A stretch of 64,000 nucleotides of DNA from positions 48,672-112,671 of the forward strand of contig CAZGBJ010000006.1 in NCBI GenBank assembly GCA_964523895.1, read 5' to 3'. The notes under the pieces are model-generated. The model was not told the DNA's origin. It did no database searches and saw only the letters and a list, made by a program, of their open reading frames with translations. A program made the translations under genes and the position numbers. The stretch's first letter is position 1. Every line of letters starts with the position of its first letter. This document shows, one piece after another, positions 9,480-17,421 of the stretch. The stretch comes from UBA7359 sp964523895. GTDB lineage: Bacteria > Pseudomonadota > Gammaproteobacteria > Eutrophobiales > Eutrophobiaceae.

Positions 9480-10380
9480 CAACCATTCTCCGAACAGCGG
9501 CGCTCACGTCATCAACTGAAATATTGCGCGCATCATTTTCTGCTCCAGAAAGACTCTCGCTTTTGTTTCCCCATGGCCGATATTGTTCCGGCGTTACATG
9601 ACTAAAAAAACTAATCGTCGGCGTTTTTACTGCACCTGCAATATGGCCCAAGCCAGAATCAGGACCAATATACAAACAAGACTTTTCCAATAACGCTGCT
9701 GCTTCTAATAGACTGTTGCCCACTGTATTAATGTGTGGCAAATTAATTTTATTAGCAACTTTCTCTGTTTCTTTAGCTTCATGACTGTTTCCCAAAAATA
9801 TCACGCCGGAAAAGTCATTTTCGTGCCGCTCTAATAACTCAATAAACTTTTCTGCAGGCCATGTTTTTATTGGCTTACGGCTATCGCCAATAGATAATGT
9901 TAACAGCCTGTCTTTATTGTTAAACACAGATAATTTCTTTTCTGCATAATTTTTATCGGCGCCTGATGGCCAGACACTGGCACACGGAATAGGATCGTCT
10001 CCATGAAGGCTTGCTATTACGCCCATTAATCCTTCGACCGCATGGGTACCATAACTTTTTGCAGACCATTTTGTATATCTTTTTTTAGCTCTCAGCAAAT
10101 AAGCAAGCCCGTCTGTTCTTACATCAACAATAAGATCATAGCGAGTTTTCCAAAGCTGAAACAATAAGTCTGGCACCCCTCTTAAGGGCCTGTCTTTATC
10201 TTTTAAATATAATTTATTAAGGCGTGGATAATTTTTATATAAGCCAGTTCCGCGCTTATCAACGACAATATCAAACAGAGCATCGGGATACTTGTCCTGC
10301 AATGATCTTAAGACAGGCGTTGTCATTACCACGTCACCTACGGAGCTGAGTCCAATAAATAATATTTTTTTAACGCTCAT
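9472..10380 (-). CDS. Glycosyltransferase family 9 (heptosyltransferase-like)
   Basis: A 302-residue third GT9 protein in the cluster. It opens with KKILFIGLSSVGDVVMTTPVLRSL, close to WaaC/WaaF N-termini, and has LTLSIGDSRKPIKTWPAEKF and YIGPDSGLGHIAGAV in the C-terminal donor domain. Three GT9 genes in 5 kb suggest an inner core with several heptose or heptose-like additions. The stop overlaps the start of the next gene by 8 bp. A 31-bp gap separates it from the DUF6165 gene upstream. Confidence 0.85.
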   Translation of the reverse strand: MSVKKILFIGLSSVGDVVMTTPVLRSLQDKYPDALFDIVVDKRGTGLYKNYPRLNKLYLKDKDRPLRGVPDLLFQLWKTRYDLIVDVRTDGLAYLLRAKKRYTKWSAKSYGTHAVEGLMGVIASLHGDDPIPCASVWPSGADKNYAEKKLSVFNNKDRLLTLSIGDSRKPIKTWPAEKFIELLERHENDFSGVIFLGNSHEAKETEKVANKINLPHINTVGNSLLEAAALLEKSCLYIGPDSGLGHIAGAVKTPTISFFSHVTPEQYRPWGNKSESLSGAENDARNISVDDVSAAVRRMVDE

Positions 10381-10411
10381 AAAAATAATCTAAAAAAACA
10401 TTTATTGAGTA

Positions 10412-10813
10412 TTAACTATTGCCTGCAGAATAATCACTATATGACTTTTCTTCGATTAACTCTGAGCCTGTTTTACTATTAATTACTCGTTTAATTTCCG
10501 CGCGTTTATCATTTGTAACATAAACAGATCTTGCTAGCTCTATAAACCCCTGGTCGAATACTTGCTCGCCTTCTTTGTCTCTTATCTTGTCTTCTATATC
10601 CCACAGCGCTTCATTAACTACTTTTAATTCACTTATGTTTTCATCAAGTTCATTCTCTGAGTATGGAGAGGCGCTCCATAGTGACTGCAAAACGTTGAGT
10701 TCTTTGTTAATGTTTTCTAACTTGGTTTCGTCATCAATTCTTTCTGACTTTATTTGAAGGATGGTAATTTTATCCAGCAGTTCTCCTACCGATAGTTCTA
10801 TTTTTATACTCAC
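10412..10813 (-). CDS. DUF6165 family protein
   Basis: A 133-residue, highly charged protein beginning SIKIELSVGELLDKITILQIKSERI, which is the signature of DUF6165. It is predicted to be largely helical (coiled-coil-like) and has no signal peptide or membrane segment. The family has no assigned activity but recurs in LPS and glycan clusters beside GT9 genes, as here, so an accessory role in glycan assembly is an inference from context only. It is the first gene of the minus-strand LPS run, 18 bp downstream of mnmE. Confidence 0.75.
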   Translation of the reverse strand: MSIKIELSVGELLDKITILQIKSERIDDETKLENINKELNVLQSLWSASPYSENELDENISELKVVNEALWDIEDKIRDKEGEQVFDQGFIELARSVYVTNDKRAEIKRVINSKTGSELIEEKSYSDYSAGNS

Positions 10814-10831
10814 AAATGCTTCCTCTATTAT

Positions 10832-12175
10832 TTATTTGCCGATACAAAACTGCGAAAAGATATTGCCCAAAACATCATCGCTGGTTGTTCTTCCCGTGAC
10901 TTCGTCAAAACCCGACAATGCTTGTCTCAATGATTCCGCCAAGACTTCCAGACCAACGCCACTTTTTGCTCCAGACAATGTTTGTTGCAAACAAGTTTTT
11001 ACCGAATTTAATGCATCAATGTGTCGCTGTCGTGCAAAAATTAAATTCTCTTCATTGTCAGTAACATCAAGAACTGAGCCTATTTTATCGACAAGATCAT
11101 CCATGCCCTCGCCTGTTTTTGCCGAAAGATAAATCTCATCATCTAAGTTTTTGAAGTTACGTCCTTTACAGAGATCTATTTTATTCCTTACTGTAATCAC
11201 CTTGGCTCCTGACGACAAATGTTTGTTTAACATGTCCTCTTCTATTTTTTGATCCATACTATGGTCGAGAACGTATAAAACGATATCTGCAAAACCTAAG
11301 GCTTTATATGCCCTTTCTACGCCTTCCTTCTCTATGTCGTTTCTGGTTTCACGTATGCCCGCCGTATCAACCAACGTTATAGCAAAGCCGCCAAGCAATA
11401 CTTTTTCGCGGATTACGTCACGGGTCGTTCCCGGCGTCGAAGAAACAATGGCTGAATCAAAACCAGACAAATAATTAATAAGACAGGACTTTCCTGCGTT
11501 CGGCAAACCAATAATAACTACCACGGGGTTCTGTTCAAGCACACGCCCCGCCTCTGCTTTTATTAATAATGCACTAAGCGCAGCTAAGGATTCTTCTATA
11601 TTTTCAATCGCAGGATCGATATTGACATCAACGTCGTCTTCGTCCGGAAAGTCCAATGCCGCTTCAAGCAACGTTTTAGCATCAAAAACCAGGGCTCTTA
11701 GCTGTTTAACACTGTCAGAAAAAACACCGTCTAACGACTGCATCGCGCTACGCGCTGCTTTTTTGGAATTACTGTCAACTAAATCCACAACAGCTTCCGC
11801 TTGAACCAAATCCATCTTGCCGTTTAAGAAGGCTCTTTCGGTAAACTCTCCTGGCCGTGCGGCTCTTGCACCTAAAGAAATAATTTCGTCCAGCAATACG
11901 CTCAACAAGACACGGCTTCCATGGGCCTGACACTCGATAACATCTTCACCAGTATACGAAGACGGGGCACTAAAATAGAGGGCGATACCTTTATCAATTG
12001 TTTTTTGAGAGGAAGACTTAAACGAAACATATTTCGCCTGACGAGGCTCTGGAAGGCAGCCCGTTAATGCTTTGTATATGGTTTTACATCGGCTTCCGGA
12101 AATGCGGATTACGCCTATGCCTCCTCGCCCTAATGGGGTTGCAATAGCCGCAATTGTGTCATTATTTTCTGGCAT
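10832..12175 (-). CDS. mnmE: tRNA uridine-5-carboxymethylaminomethyl(34) GTPase MnmE
   Basis: A 447-residue GTPase of full family length. With MnmG it modifies the wobble uridine (cmnm5U34) of several tRNAs. The N-terminal tetrahydrofolate-binding domain begins DTIAAIATPLGRGGIGVIRISG. The inserted G domain has GLPNAGKSCLINYL (G1) near residue 222, DTAGIRET (G3) and NKID (G4). The protein ends FCIGK, the invariant C-(I/L/V)-G-K catalytic tail. It lies downstream of yidC in the conserved rpmH-rnpA-yidD-yidC-mnmE order. Confidence 0.97.
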   Translation of the reverse strand: MPENNDTIAAIATPLGRGGIGVIRISGSRCKTIYKALTGCLPEPRQAKYVSFKSSSQKTIDKGIALYFSAPSSYTGEDVIECQAHGSRVLLSVLLDEIISLGARAARPGEFTERAFLNGKMDLVQAEAVVDLVDSNSKKAARSAMQSLDGVFSDSVKQLRALVFDAKTLLEAALDFPDEDDVDVNIDPAIENIEESLAALSALLIKAEAGRVLEQNPVVVIIGLPNAGKSCLINYLSGFDSAIVSSTPGTTRDVIREKVLLGGFAITLVDTAGIRETRNDIEKEGVERAYKALGFADIVLYVLDHSMDQKIEEDMLNKHLSSGAKVITVRNKIDLCKGRNFKNLDDEIYLSAKTGEGMDDLVDKIGSVLDVTDNEENLIFARQRHIDALNSVKTCLQQTLSGAKSGVGLEVLAESLRQALSGFDEVTGRTTSDDVLGNIFSQFCIGK

Positions 12176-12212
12176 AGCATTACACCGCTTGACCGAACCT
12201 TTTGTTGACGAA

Positions 12213-13871
12213 TTATTTACTAGAGCTTGCTCGCTCCAGATTACGGGTAATCACCCATTGTTGTGCGATTGAAAGCGCATTGTTAACAACCCAATACAAA
12301 ACCAGGCCAGACGGAAAAAAGGCAAAAAACACCGTAAAGACCACAGGCAAAACAGACATCACTTTCGCTTGAACCGGATCCAATGGCGCCGGATTCAGCT
12401 TTTGCTGAACATACATCGTTATGCCCATCAACAAAGGCAAAACAAAATAAGGATCGGCGACAGACAAATCATTCAGCCAAAAAATAAACTCTGCCTGTCT
12501 TAACTCAACACTTTCCAGCAACACCCAATACAGGGAGATAAAAACAGGGATTTGCACCAGTATGGGGAAACAGCCGCCCAACGGATTAATTTTTTCCTTC
12601 TTATAAAGATCCATCATCGCCTGATTAAGACGAGCGCGATCATCCTTATATCGATCTCTAATAGCGAGGAGTCTGGGCTGAACCTGTCGCATATTTGCCA
12701 TTGAACGATAACCGGCGGCAGACAATTTAAAAAATAATAGTTTAATGAGGAGCGTTACCAGAATAATCGACCAGCCCCAATTTTTTACAATAGAATGTAT
12801 GTGATCCAAAAGCCAGAAGACCGGCTCGGCAAGAAACCAGAAAATTCCATAATCAACCGTTAACTCCAGGCCATCAGCAAACGCTGGCAATTCTTTCTGA
12901 AGTTTTGGCCCAACATAAAATCGATGCATTAATTTTTCACTGGCGCCGGCAGCGATACTTTTTGATGGCGTTATTGCGCCGATTACATAGCTGCGCTTGT
13001 CCGGGTTCAGCGTGTAATAATGATATTGTTCGTCTTTTGTATCAGGTATTAATGCTGTAACGAAATAATGTTGCAACATCGCTACCCAGCCATCAGCAAT
13101 ATCTACAGATAGTTTGTCGTCTTCAATTTCACCAAAATCTATCTTCTCGTAACGTTTCTCTGGCGTAGATAGTACGGCGCCTGTATAGGTATAAATAAAC
13201 CGGGATCCTTTTTCCTTTGGCTCTGTACGATTGATCTGGCCATAAGCACTACCTGTCCAGTTTTCTGAGGTGTTATTTTGTATTTCATAGCTTATGTCCG
13301 CTATGTATTGTCCTTTATAAAAGGTAAATCTTTTTATGATTTTTAAACCGTTTTCTGACTCCCAATAAAGCGGAACGGAGACTTTATCGCTCGAGCCCAG
13401 TTCATAACTATCATTTTCCAAACTAAAAACAGTTTTATGATTAGGGGCATCTGATTTGCTTAGCAGGCCGCCTTGAACTAAATAGAAGTCGTTGTTTTCA
13501 TTCTTTAACAAGACAACTTTATCGTTTTCCTGATCTTTAAAAACAGGGTAGTTTAATAATGCTGCTCGTTGAACTGTTGCGCCCTGTGTATTGATCTCAA
13601 TATCCAACACATCCGTTTTTATGCGTACAATGTTGCCGTTTATTATTTGCTCATCAGTGGCAGCGATTAAAGAAGCGGGCTCCTTGCTCATCTCCGCTGT
13701 TTGCAGCGCCGGCAAGGCGGCGTCCGCTGGCTCTATCTGTACGGACGGAACAGAAGTATCCACACCAACCGGAGCGGGAACCAGATCGCCATAATCCTCT
13801 TGCCATGCTTGCCAGATCATTGTCAAAACCAAGCCCAGGCTTATTAATAAAATAAATCGGGTAGTTTCCAT
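12213..13871 (-). CDS. yidC: Membrane protein insertase YidC
   Basis: A 552-residue inner-membrane insertase of the gram-negative type. A first membrane segment (about residues 6-20) precedes a large periplasmic beta-sandwich domain, and the C-terminal 60KD_IMP/Oxa1 core holds the remaining segments. In the core, SAAGYRSMANMRQVQPRL and NPLGGCFPILVQIPVFISLYW are recognisable, with the conserved Arg of the hydrophilic groove in YRSMA. It inserts and folds membrane proteins alone or with SecYEG. Its ATG overlaps the yidD stop by one base (TAATG). Confidence 0.97.
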   Translation of the reverse strand: METTRFILLISLGLVLTMIWQAWQEDYGDLVPAPVGVDTSVPSVQIEPADAALPALQTAEMSKEPASLIAATDEQIINGNIVRIKTDVLDIEINTQGATVQRAALLNYPVFKDQENDKVVLLKNENNDFYLVQGGLLSKSDAPNHKTVFSLENDSYELGSSDKVSVPLYWESENGLKIIKRFTFYKGQYIADISYEIQNNTSENWTGSAYGQINRTEPKEKGSRFIYTYTGAVLSTPEKRYEKIDFGEIEDDKLSVDIADGWVAMLQHYFVTALIPDTKDEQYHYYTLNPDKRSYVIGAITPSKSIAAGASEKLMHRFYVGPKLQKELPAFADGLELTVDYGIFWFLAEPVFWLLDHIHSIVKNWGWSIILVTLLIKLLFFKLSAAGYRSMANMRQVQPRLLAIRDRYKDDRARLNQAMMDLYKKEKINPLGGCFPILVQIPVFISLYWVLLESVELRQAEFIFWLNDLSVADPYFVLPLLMGITMYVQQKLNPAPLDPVQAKVMSVLPVVFTVFFAFFPSGLVLYWVVNNALSIAQQWVITRNLERASSSK

Positions 13872-14104
13872 TAACCTGGTGCTCTTTTAGGCTTCAGCGG
13901 AACAGGATCGAAACCGCCTTTATGCAAAGGATGACAGCGACAAAGGCGCCTGGTACTCAACAACAAGCCCTTTATTGCCCCATGCTCAGATAATGCGTCG
14001 ATAGTATATTGCGAGCATGTCGGCTGGAAACGACAACAGGGCGACATAAAAACACTTAAATAACGTTGATATATCTCAATAAGCTTTATAAAAGCGATTT
14101 TCAT
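13871..14104 (-). CDS. yidD: Membrane protein insertion efficiency factor YidD
   Basis: A 77-residue protein with the full YidD signature: IEIYQRYLS, then CCRFQPTCSQY, then EHGAIKGL, and a Cys/His-containing RRLCRCHPLHKGGFDPVP tail. The N-terminal amphipathic helix attaches it to the inner membrane, where it helps YidC-dependent insertion. The start overlaps the rnpA stop (ATGA) and the stop overlaps the yidC ATG, so the three are translationally linked. Confidence 0.96.
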   Translation of the reverse strand: MKIAFIKLIEIYQRYLSVFMSPCCRFQPTCSQYTIDALSEHGAIKGLLLSTRRLCRCHPLHKGGFDPVPLKPKRAPG

Positions 14105-14454
14105 TTAATAATATTATCCCAGTGCTTGGCAAGAATGGACTCAAGGTTCTTTTGCTTAACGTCCGGCCTGTTTCTAACGACAACAACGATATCGTTTCCC
14201 TTTAGTTTTTCTTGTTTTAGTCGAAAGCTTTCTCTGATTATACGTTTCAACCTGTTTCTCTCAACAGCACTATGAATATGTTTCTTGGGAACCGCCAAAC
14301 CAAGACGAGCTACACCAAAGCCATTGCTATTAGCTAAAAACAAGAAAGAATTATCGCTGGAACGGCGTTTTGAAGAAAAAACACGTTTAAATTCTTCCGG
14401 TCGTTTTAGCCTGTTACCAGACCGGAAACCAGCCCCGAAAGGAGACAAGATCAA
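14101..14454 (-). CDS. rnpA: Ribonuclease P protein component
   Basis: A 117-residue basic protein subunit of RNase P, which binds the catalytic RNA in 5-prime tRNA maturation. NRLKRPEEFKRVF at the N-terminus and the RNR motif in AVERNRLKRIIRESFR are diagnostic. No ATG is available in frame near the conserved N-terminus; the likely start is TTG at 14454 or a second TTG two codons further on. rpmH ends 6 bp upstream, giving the classic rpmH-rnpA coupling. Confidence 0.95.
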   Translation of the reverse strand: MILSPFGAGFRSGNRLKRPEEFKRVFSSKRRSSDNSFLFLANSNGFGVARLGLAVPKKHIHSAVERNRLKRIIRESFRLKQEKLKGNDIVVVVRNRPDVKQKNLESILAKHWDNIIK

Positions 14455-14460
14455 TTATGC

Positions 14461-14595
14461 CTAGGCTGAAAGTTTTTTTCTTCCTTTGTTCCGGCGAGCT
14501 TTTATTATTGCTCTTCCTGAACGAGTTTGCATACGAGCACGAAAACCATGGTTTCTTTTTCGCTTTAAATTACTGGGTTGATAAGTTCTTTTCAT
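14461..14595 (-). CDS. rpmH: 50S ribosomal protein L34
   Basis: A 44-residue protein read on the minus strand. It begins MKRTYQPSNLKRKRNHGFRA and ends RKKLSA, near-identical in pattern to bacterial L34. It is very rich in Lys and Arg, as expected for a protein buried in 23S rRNA. The ATG is preceded by AAAGGCAGCAGAC, a weak Shine-Dalgarno. The gene heads the rpmH-rnpA-yidD-yidC-mnmE run and is divergent from dnaA. Confidence 0.98.
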   Translation of the reverse strand: MKRTYQPSNLKRKRNHGFRARMQTRSGRAIIKARRNKGRKKLSA

Positions 14596-14642
14596 GTCTG
14601 CTGCCTTTGGTTTTCACTGCGTCGCTGTTTAAAAGGGCGCAC

Positions 14643-14672
14643 ATAGTACTGTTGCAGCATTAAATATGTCAA
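14643..14672 (-). promoter_or_regulatory. Probable sigma-70 promoter of rpmH
   Basis: On the minus strand a perfect TTGACA -35 box (14667-14672) is followed, after 18 bases, by TACTAT (14643-14648; 4/6 match to TATAAT). It lies about 48 bp upstream of the rpmH start codon. Position and box quality fit a strong ribosomal-protein promoter. Confidence 0.6.
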
Positions 14673-14705
14673 TTACATCTTGTAAAAATAAAGCATTGTT
14701 ATGGT

Positions 14706-14714
14706 TGTGGATAA
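14706..14714 (-). promoter_or_regulatory. DnaA box between rpmH and dnaA
   Basis: TGTGGATAA on the plus strand is a perfect TTATCCACA DnaA box on the minus strand, 62 bp upstream of the dnaA start. A box here would allow DnaA to autoregulate dnaA and perhaps rpmH. A possible dnaA promoter (TTGTGG, 17-18 bases, GTATAA/TATAAA) overlaps it. Confidence 0.65.
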
Positions 14715-14776
14715 CTATTTTGATCAGGTATAAACTTCACTTAACTCTTCATTTTTATTTTCAACGAGGTTATTTA

Positions 14777-16132
14777 GTGGGTCCATCCCCCTGGAAGCGT
14801 TGCCTGGAGCGACTTGAGGGCGAGTTATCTCCTCAACAATTTAATACATGGATACGTCCATTACACGCTATTGAAAAGGATAGTTCTGTGCGCTTGTTGG
14901 CTCCTAACCGATTTGTTCTCGACTGGGTCAGCGAAAGATACCTGTCTAGAATGGAAGAAATGTTAAGTAATGGCCTACTGGAAAACGAACAAATATCTCT
15001 AAAGCTGGAAATAGGCAGCAAAAGCAACATTAAAACAAAAAATACCGCCGCCTCAAACAGTCGCTCTATAAGCCCGGAAAAAGAAAAACCGCCAACACAA
15101 CAAGCAAAACATTCTAGTAATTTAAATTCTTCTTTTACCTTTGCTTCGTTTGTTGAGGGCAAATCTAACCAGCTGGCCAGAGCGGCCTCTATACAGGTTG
15201 CTGAAAACCCGGGGGAGGCCTATAACCCCTTGTTTATATATGGCGGAGTAGGTCTTGGTAAAACACACTTAATGCATGCTGTGGGCGCCGCTATTTTAGA
15301 GCAAAAACCAAGCGCCAACATTGCCTATCTTCATTCTGAAAGATTTGTTGCTGATATGGTTCGGGCTTTACAGCATAACGCAATTAATGAGTTTAAAAGG
15401 CACTATCGTTCTCTCGATGCTTTATTAATTGACGACATTCAGTTTTTTGCAAAAAAAGAACGATCACAAGAAGAGTTTTTTCATACCTTTAACGCCTTGC
15501 TTGAAGGCGAGCACCAGATTATTTTAACTTGTGATCGTTATCCTAAAGAAGTCAATGGTCTGGAAGAAAGACTAAAATCCCGTTTTGGCTGGGGGCTTAC
15601 GGTAGCCATAGAACCTCCCGAGCTTGAAACACGCGTTGCCATTATTAGAAAAAAAGCGTTGCAGGCACAAAAACAAATTCCAGATGACGCGTCCTTCTTT
15701 ATAGCCAAGCGATTCAGATCAAATGTACGTGAACTGGAAGGAGCACTAAATAGAGTCATCGCTAACTCCAACTTAACCGGGAAGCCCGTTACTCTCGAAT
15801 TTGCACAAAGCGCATTACGTGATTTGCTCATCATTCAAGACAAGCAGGTTACTATGGAAAATATTCAGAAAATGACCGCCGAGTATTACAAAATAAGAGT
15901 GGCTGACTTGCTCTCTAAACGACGTAATCGCTCAATAGCAAGACCTCGGCAAGTCGCTATGGCTATTTCTAAAGAGCTCACCAACCATAGCCTGCCTGAA
16001 ATTGGAGATGCTTTTGGTGGGCGCGATCACACTACCGTTTTACATGCGTGCAGAAAAATAAAAGAATTAAGAAAAACAGAGCAGCGAATAGAAGAAGATT
16101 ATATTAATATCACGAATATTTTAACAAGCTGA
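14777..16132 (+). CDS. dnaA: Chromosomal replication initiator DnaA
   Basis: The start is set at GTG 14777, preceded by GAGG at 7 bp spacing, so that the protein (451 residues) begins VGPSPWKRCLERLEGEL like other DnaA proteins; the frame stays open upstream without homology. Domain I ends near residue 90 and a polar linker follows. The AAA+ domain has GGVGLGKTHLMHA (Walker A) near residue 156 and LLIDDIQFF (Walker B). Domain IV ends with GGRDHTTVLHACRKI, the DnaA-box-binding helix. It opens oriC and loads DnaB, and is followed by dnaN. Confidence 0.97.
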   Translation: MGPSPWKRCLERLEGELSPQQFNTWIRPLHAIEKDSSVRLLAPNRFVLDWVSERYLSRMEEMLSNGLLENEQISLKLEIGSKSNIKTKNTAASNSRSISPEKEKPPTQQAKHSSNLNSSFTFASFVEGKSNQLARAASIQVAENPGEAYNPLFIYGGVGLGKTHLMHAVGAAILEQKPSANIAYLHSERFVADMVRALQHNAINEFKRHYRSLDALLIDDIQFFAKKERSQEEFFHTFNALLEGEHQIILTCDRYPKEVNGLEERLKSRFGWGLTVAIEPPELETRVAIIRKKALQAQKQIPDDASFFIAKRFRSNVRELEGALNRVIANSNLTGKPVTLEFAQSALRDLLIIQDKQVTMENIQKMTAEYYKIRVADLLSKRRNRSIARPRQVAMAISKELTNHSLPEIGDAFGGRDHTTVLHACRKIKELRKTEQRIEEDYINITNILTS

Positions 16133-16320
16133 ATAAAAACTGTGGAAAAAAGAATAATAAATTTATATTACTATATATTCACATATTATTAACAAACTTA
16201 AAGAAACTTGAACACAATTAACAAACAAACTTAAATTTACATAACTTGTTGATTTATATAGATAAATAGAGATATAAACAGATTTTTTAATCACTAGTAA
16301 TAATAATAATAGGTATATAT
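16133..16320. other. AT-rich dnaA-dnaN intergenic region, candidate oriC
   Basis: These 188 bp hold no gene and are extremely AT-rich. Two near-consensus DnaA boxes are visible: TTTTCCACA on the minus strand (16141-16149) and ATATTCACA on the plus strand (16175-16183), each one base from TTATNCACA. The A+T-rich run from about 16235 to 16320 could be an unwinding element. Gene orientation flips at rpmH|dnaA, and parS-like sites lie 1.5-2.2 kb away, both consistent with an origin here. The rpmH-dnaA gap is the alternative location. Confidence 0.5.
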
Positions 16321-17418
16321 ATGAAATTTAATATAGATAGAGATGTACTGTTGCCTGTATTACAAGCGGTTAGTGGCGTAGTCGACCGACGGCAAACTCT
16401 CCCAATACTTTCTAATCTATTATTTAATCTGAAGACTGACTCCTTGTCTGTAACAGCGACAGATATGGAAGTAGAACTTATTGTTAAATTGGCAGTGCAA
16501 TTAGAACAAACGGGCGAATTAACATTGCCGGCAAGAAAATTATTTGATATTTGTCGAGCGCTGCCTGAAAAATCAAAGCTTCAATTTGAAGTAAAAAATG
16601 ATCGCGTTTTAATAAAATCAGGAAAGAGCCGCTTTACTTTGGCGACATTGCCTGCAGCAGAATATCCTGTAATTGATATTACAGAAAATATCGCTGTTTT
16701 TAATATAAAACAAAAAGAGCTTGAGCTGTTGCTTAGCAATACTCAGTTTGCAATGGCGCAGCAAGACGTGCGCTACTATTTAAATGGGCTATTACTGGAA
16801 ATATCTACGGACAAACTAAGAGCTGTTGCAACAGACGGCCATCGATTGGCATTAGATGAAGCCGTTATAAAGACATCTATAGATGAGCCCCTACAAATTA
16901 TAGTTCCTAGAAAAGGCATTACAGAACTAGCACGCTTGCTCCAGGATGATAGTGAAATAGAAATACAGATCAGCACAAATCACATAAGAATTAAAAACAC
17001 AGATACTTGCTTTACCAGTAAATTAATAGATGGTCGATTTCCAGACTATAAGCGAGTTATTCCGGAGTTAAGCGAAGCCCCGGTATTTGCTAGCAGGGAA
17101 GAATTAAAAAACAGCCTGACAAGAGCATCTATTCTTTCTAACGAAAAATATCGAGGCGTTAGAATAATGCTTAGTTCTAATAGTTTACGCGCATTAGCAC
17201 ACAACCCGGAGCAAGAAGAAGCAGAAGAAGAATTAGAAGTGCAATATGAAGGATCTGAAATAGAAATAGGCTTTAATGTTTCCTATTTGCTGGATACCTT
17301 ATCAATCATTAAAAGCGATAAGGTGAAATTAAGTGTCCTGGATGCAAATAGCAGCTGTTTAATTTTGCCTGAAGATGAATCGAACTGTCAGTATGTCGTA
17401 ATGCCTATGCGACTCTAG
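16321..17418 (+). CDS. dnaN: DNA polymerase III sliding clamp (beta)
   Basis: A 365-residue ring-forming clamp of full length that tethers Pol III and other partners to DNA. The family hallmarks are visible: the N-terminus MKFNIDRDVLLPVLQAVSGVV, the SVTATDMEVEL stretch, RAVATDGHRLA near residue 165, and the C-terminal VMPMRL that lines the partner-binding pocket. It follows dnaA and is separated from recF by 3 bp. The upstream Shine-Dalgarno is weak (AGGTATATATATG). Confidence 0.98.
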   Translation: MKFNIDRDVLLPVLQAVSGVVDRRQTLPILSNLLFNLKTDSLSVTATDMEVELIVKLAVQLEQTGELTLPARKLFDICRALPEKSKLQFEVKNDRVLIKSGKSRFTLATLPAAEYPVIDITENIAVFNIKQKELELLLSNTQFAMAQQDVRYYLNGLLLEISTDKLRAVATDGHRLALDEAVIKTSIDEPLQIIVPRKGITELARLLQDDSEIEIQISTNHIRIKNTDTCFTSKLIDGRFPDYKRVIPELSEAPVFASREELKNSLTRASILSNEKYRGVRIMLSSNSLRALAHNPEQEEAEEELEVQYEGSEIEIGFNVSYLLDTLSIIKSDKVKLSVLDANSSCLILPEDESNCQYVVMPMRL

Positions 17419-17421
17419 GAA

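Noticed and set aside
14666..14776. Upstream extension of dnaA to an ATG at 14666
   Set aside because: The extra 37 residues match no DnaA, and they cover the DnaA box and the rpmH promoter; GTG 14777 has a proper Shine-Dalgarno.
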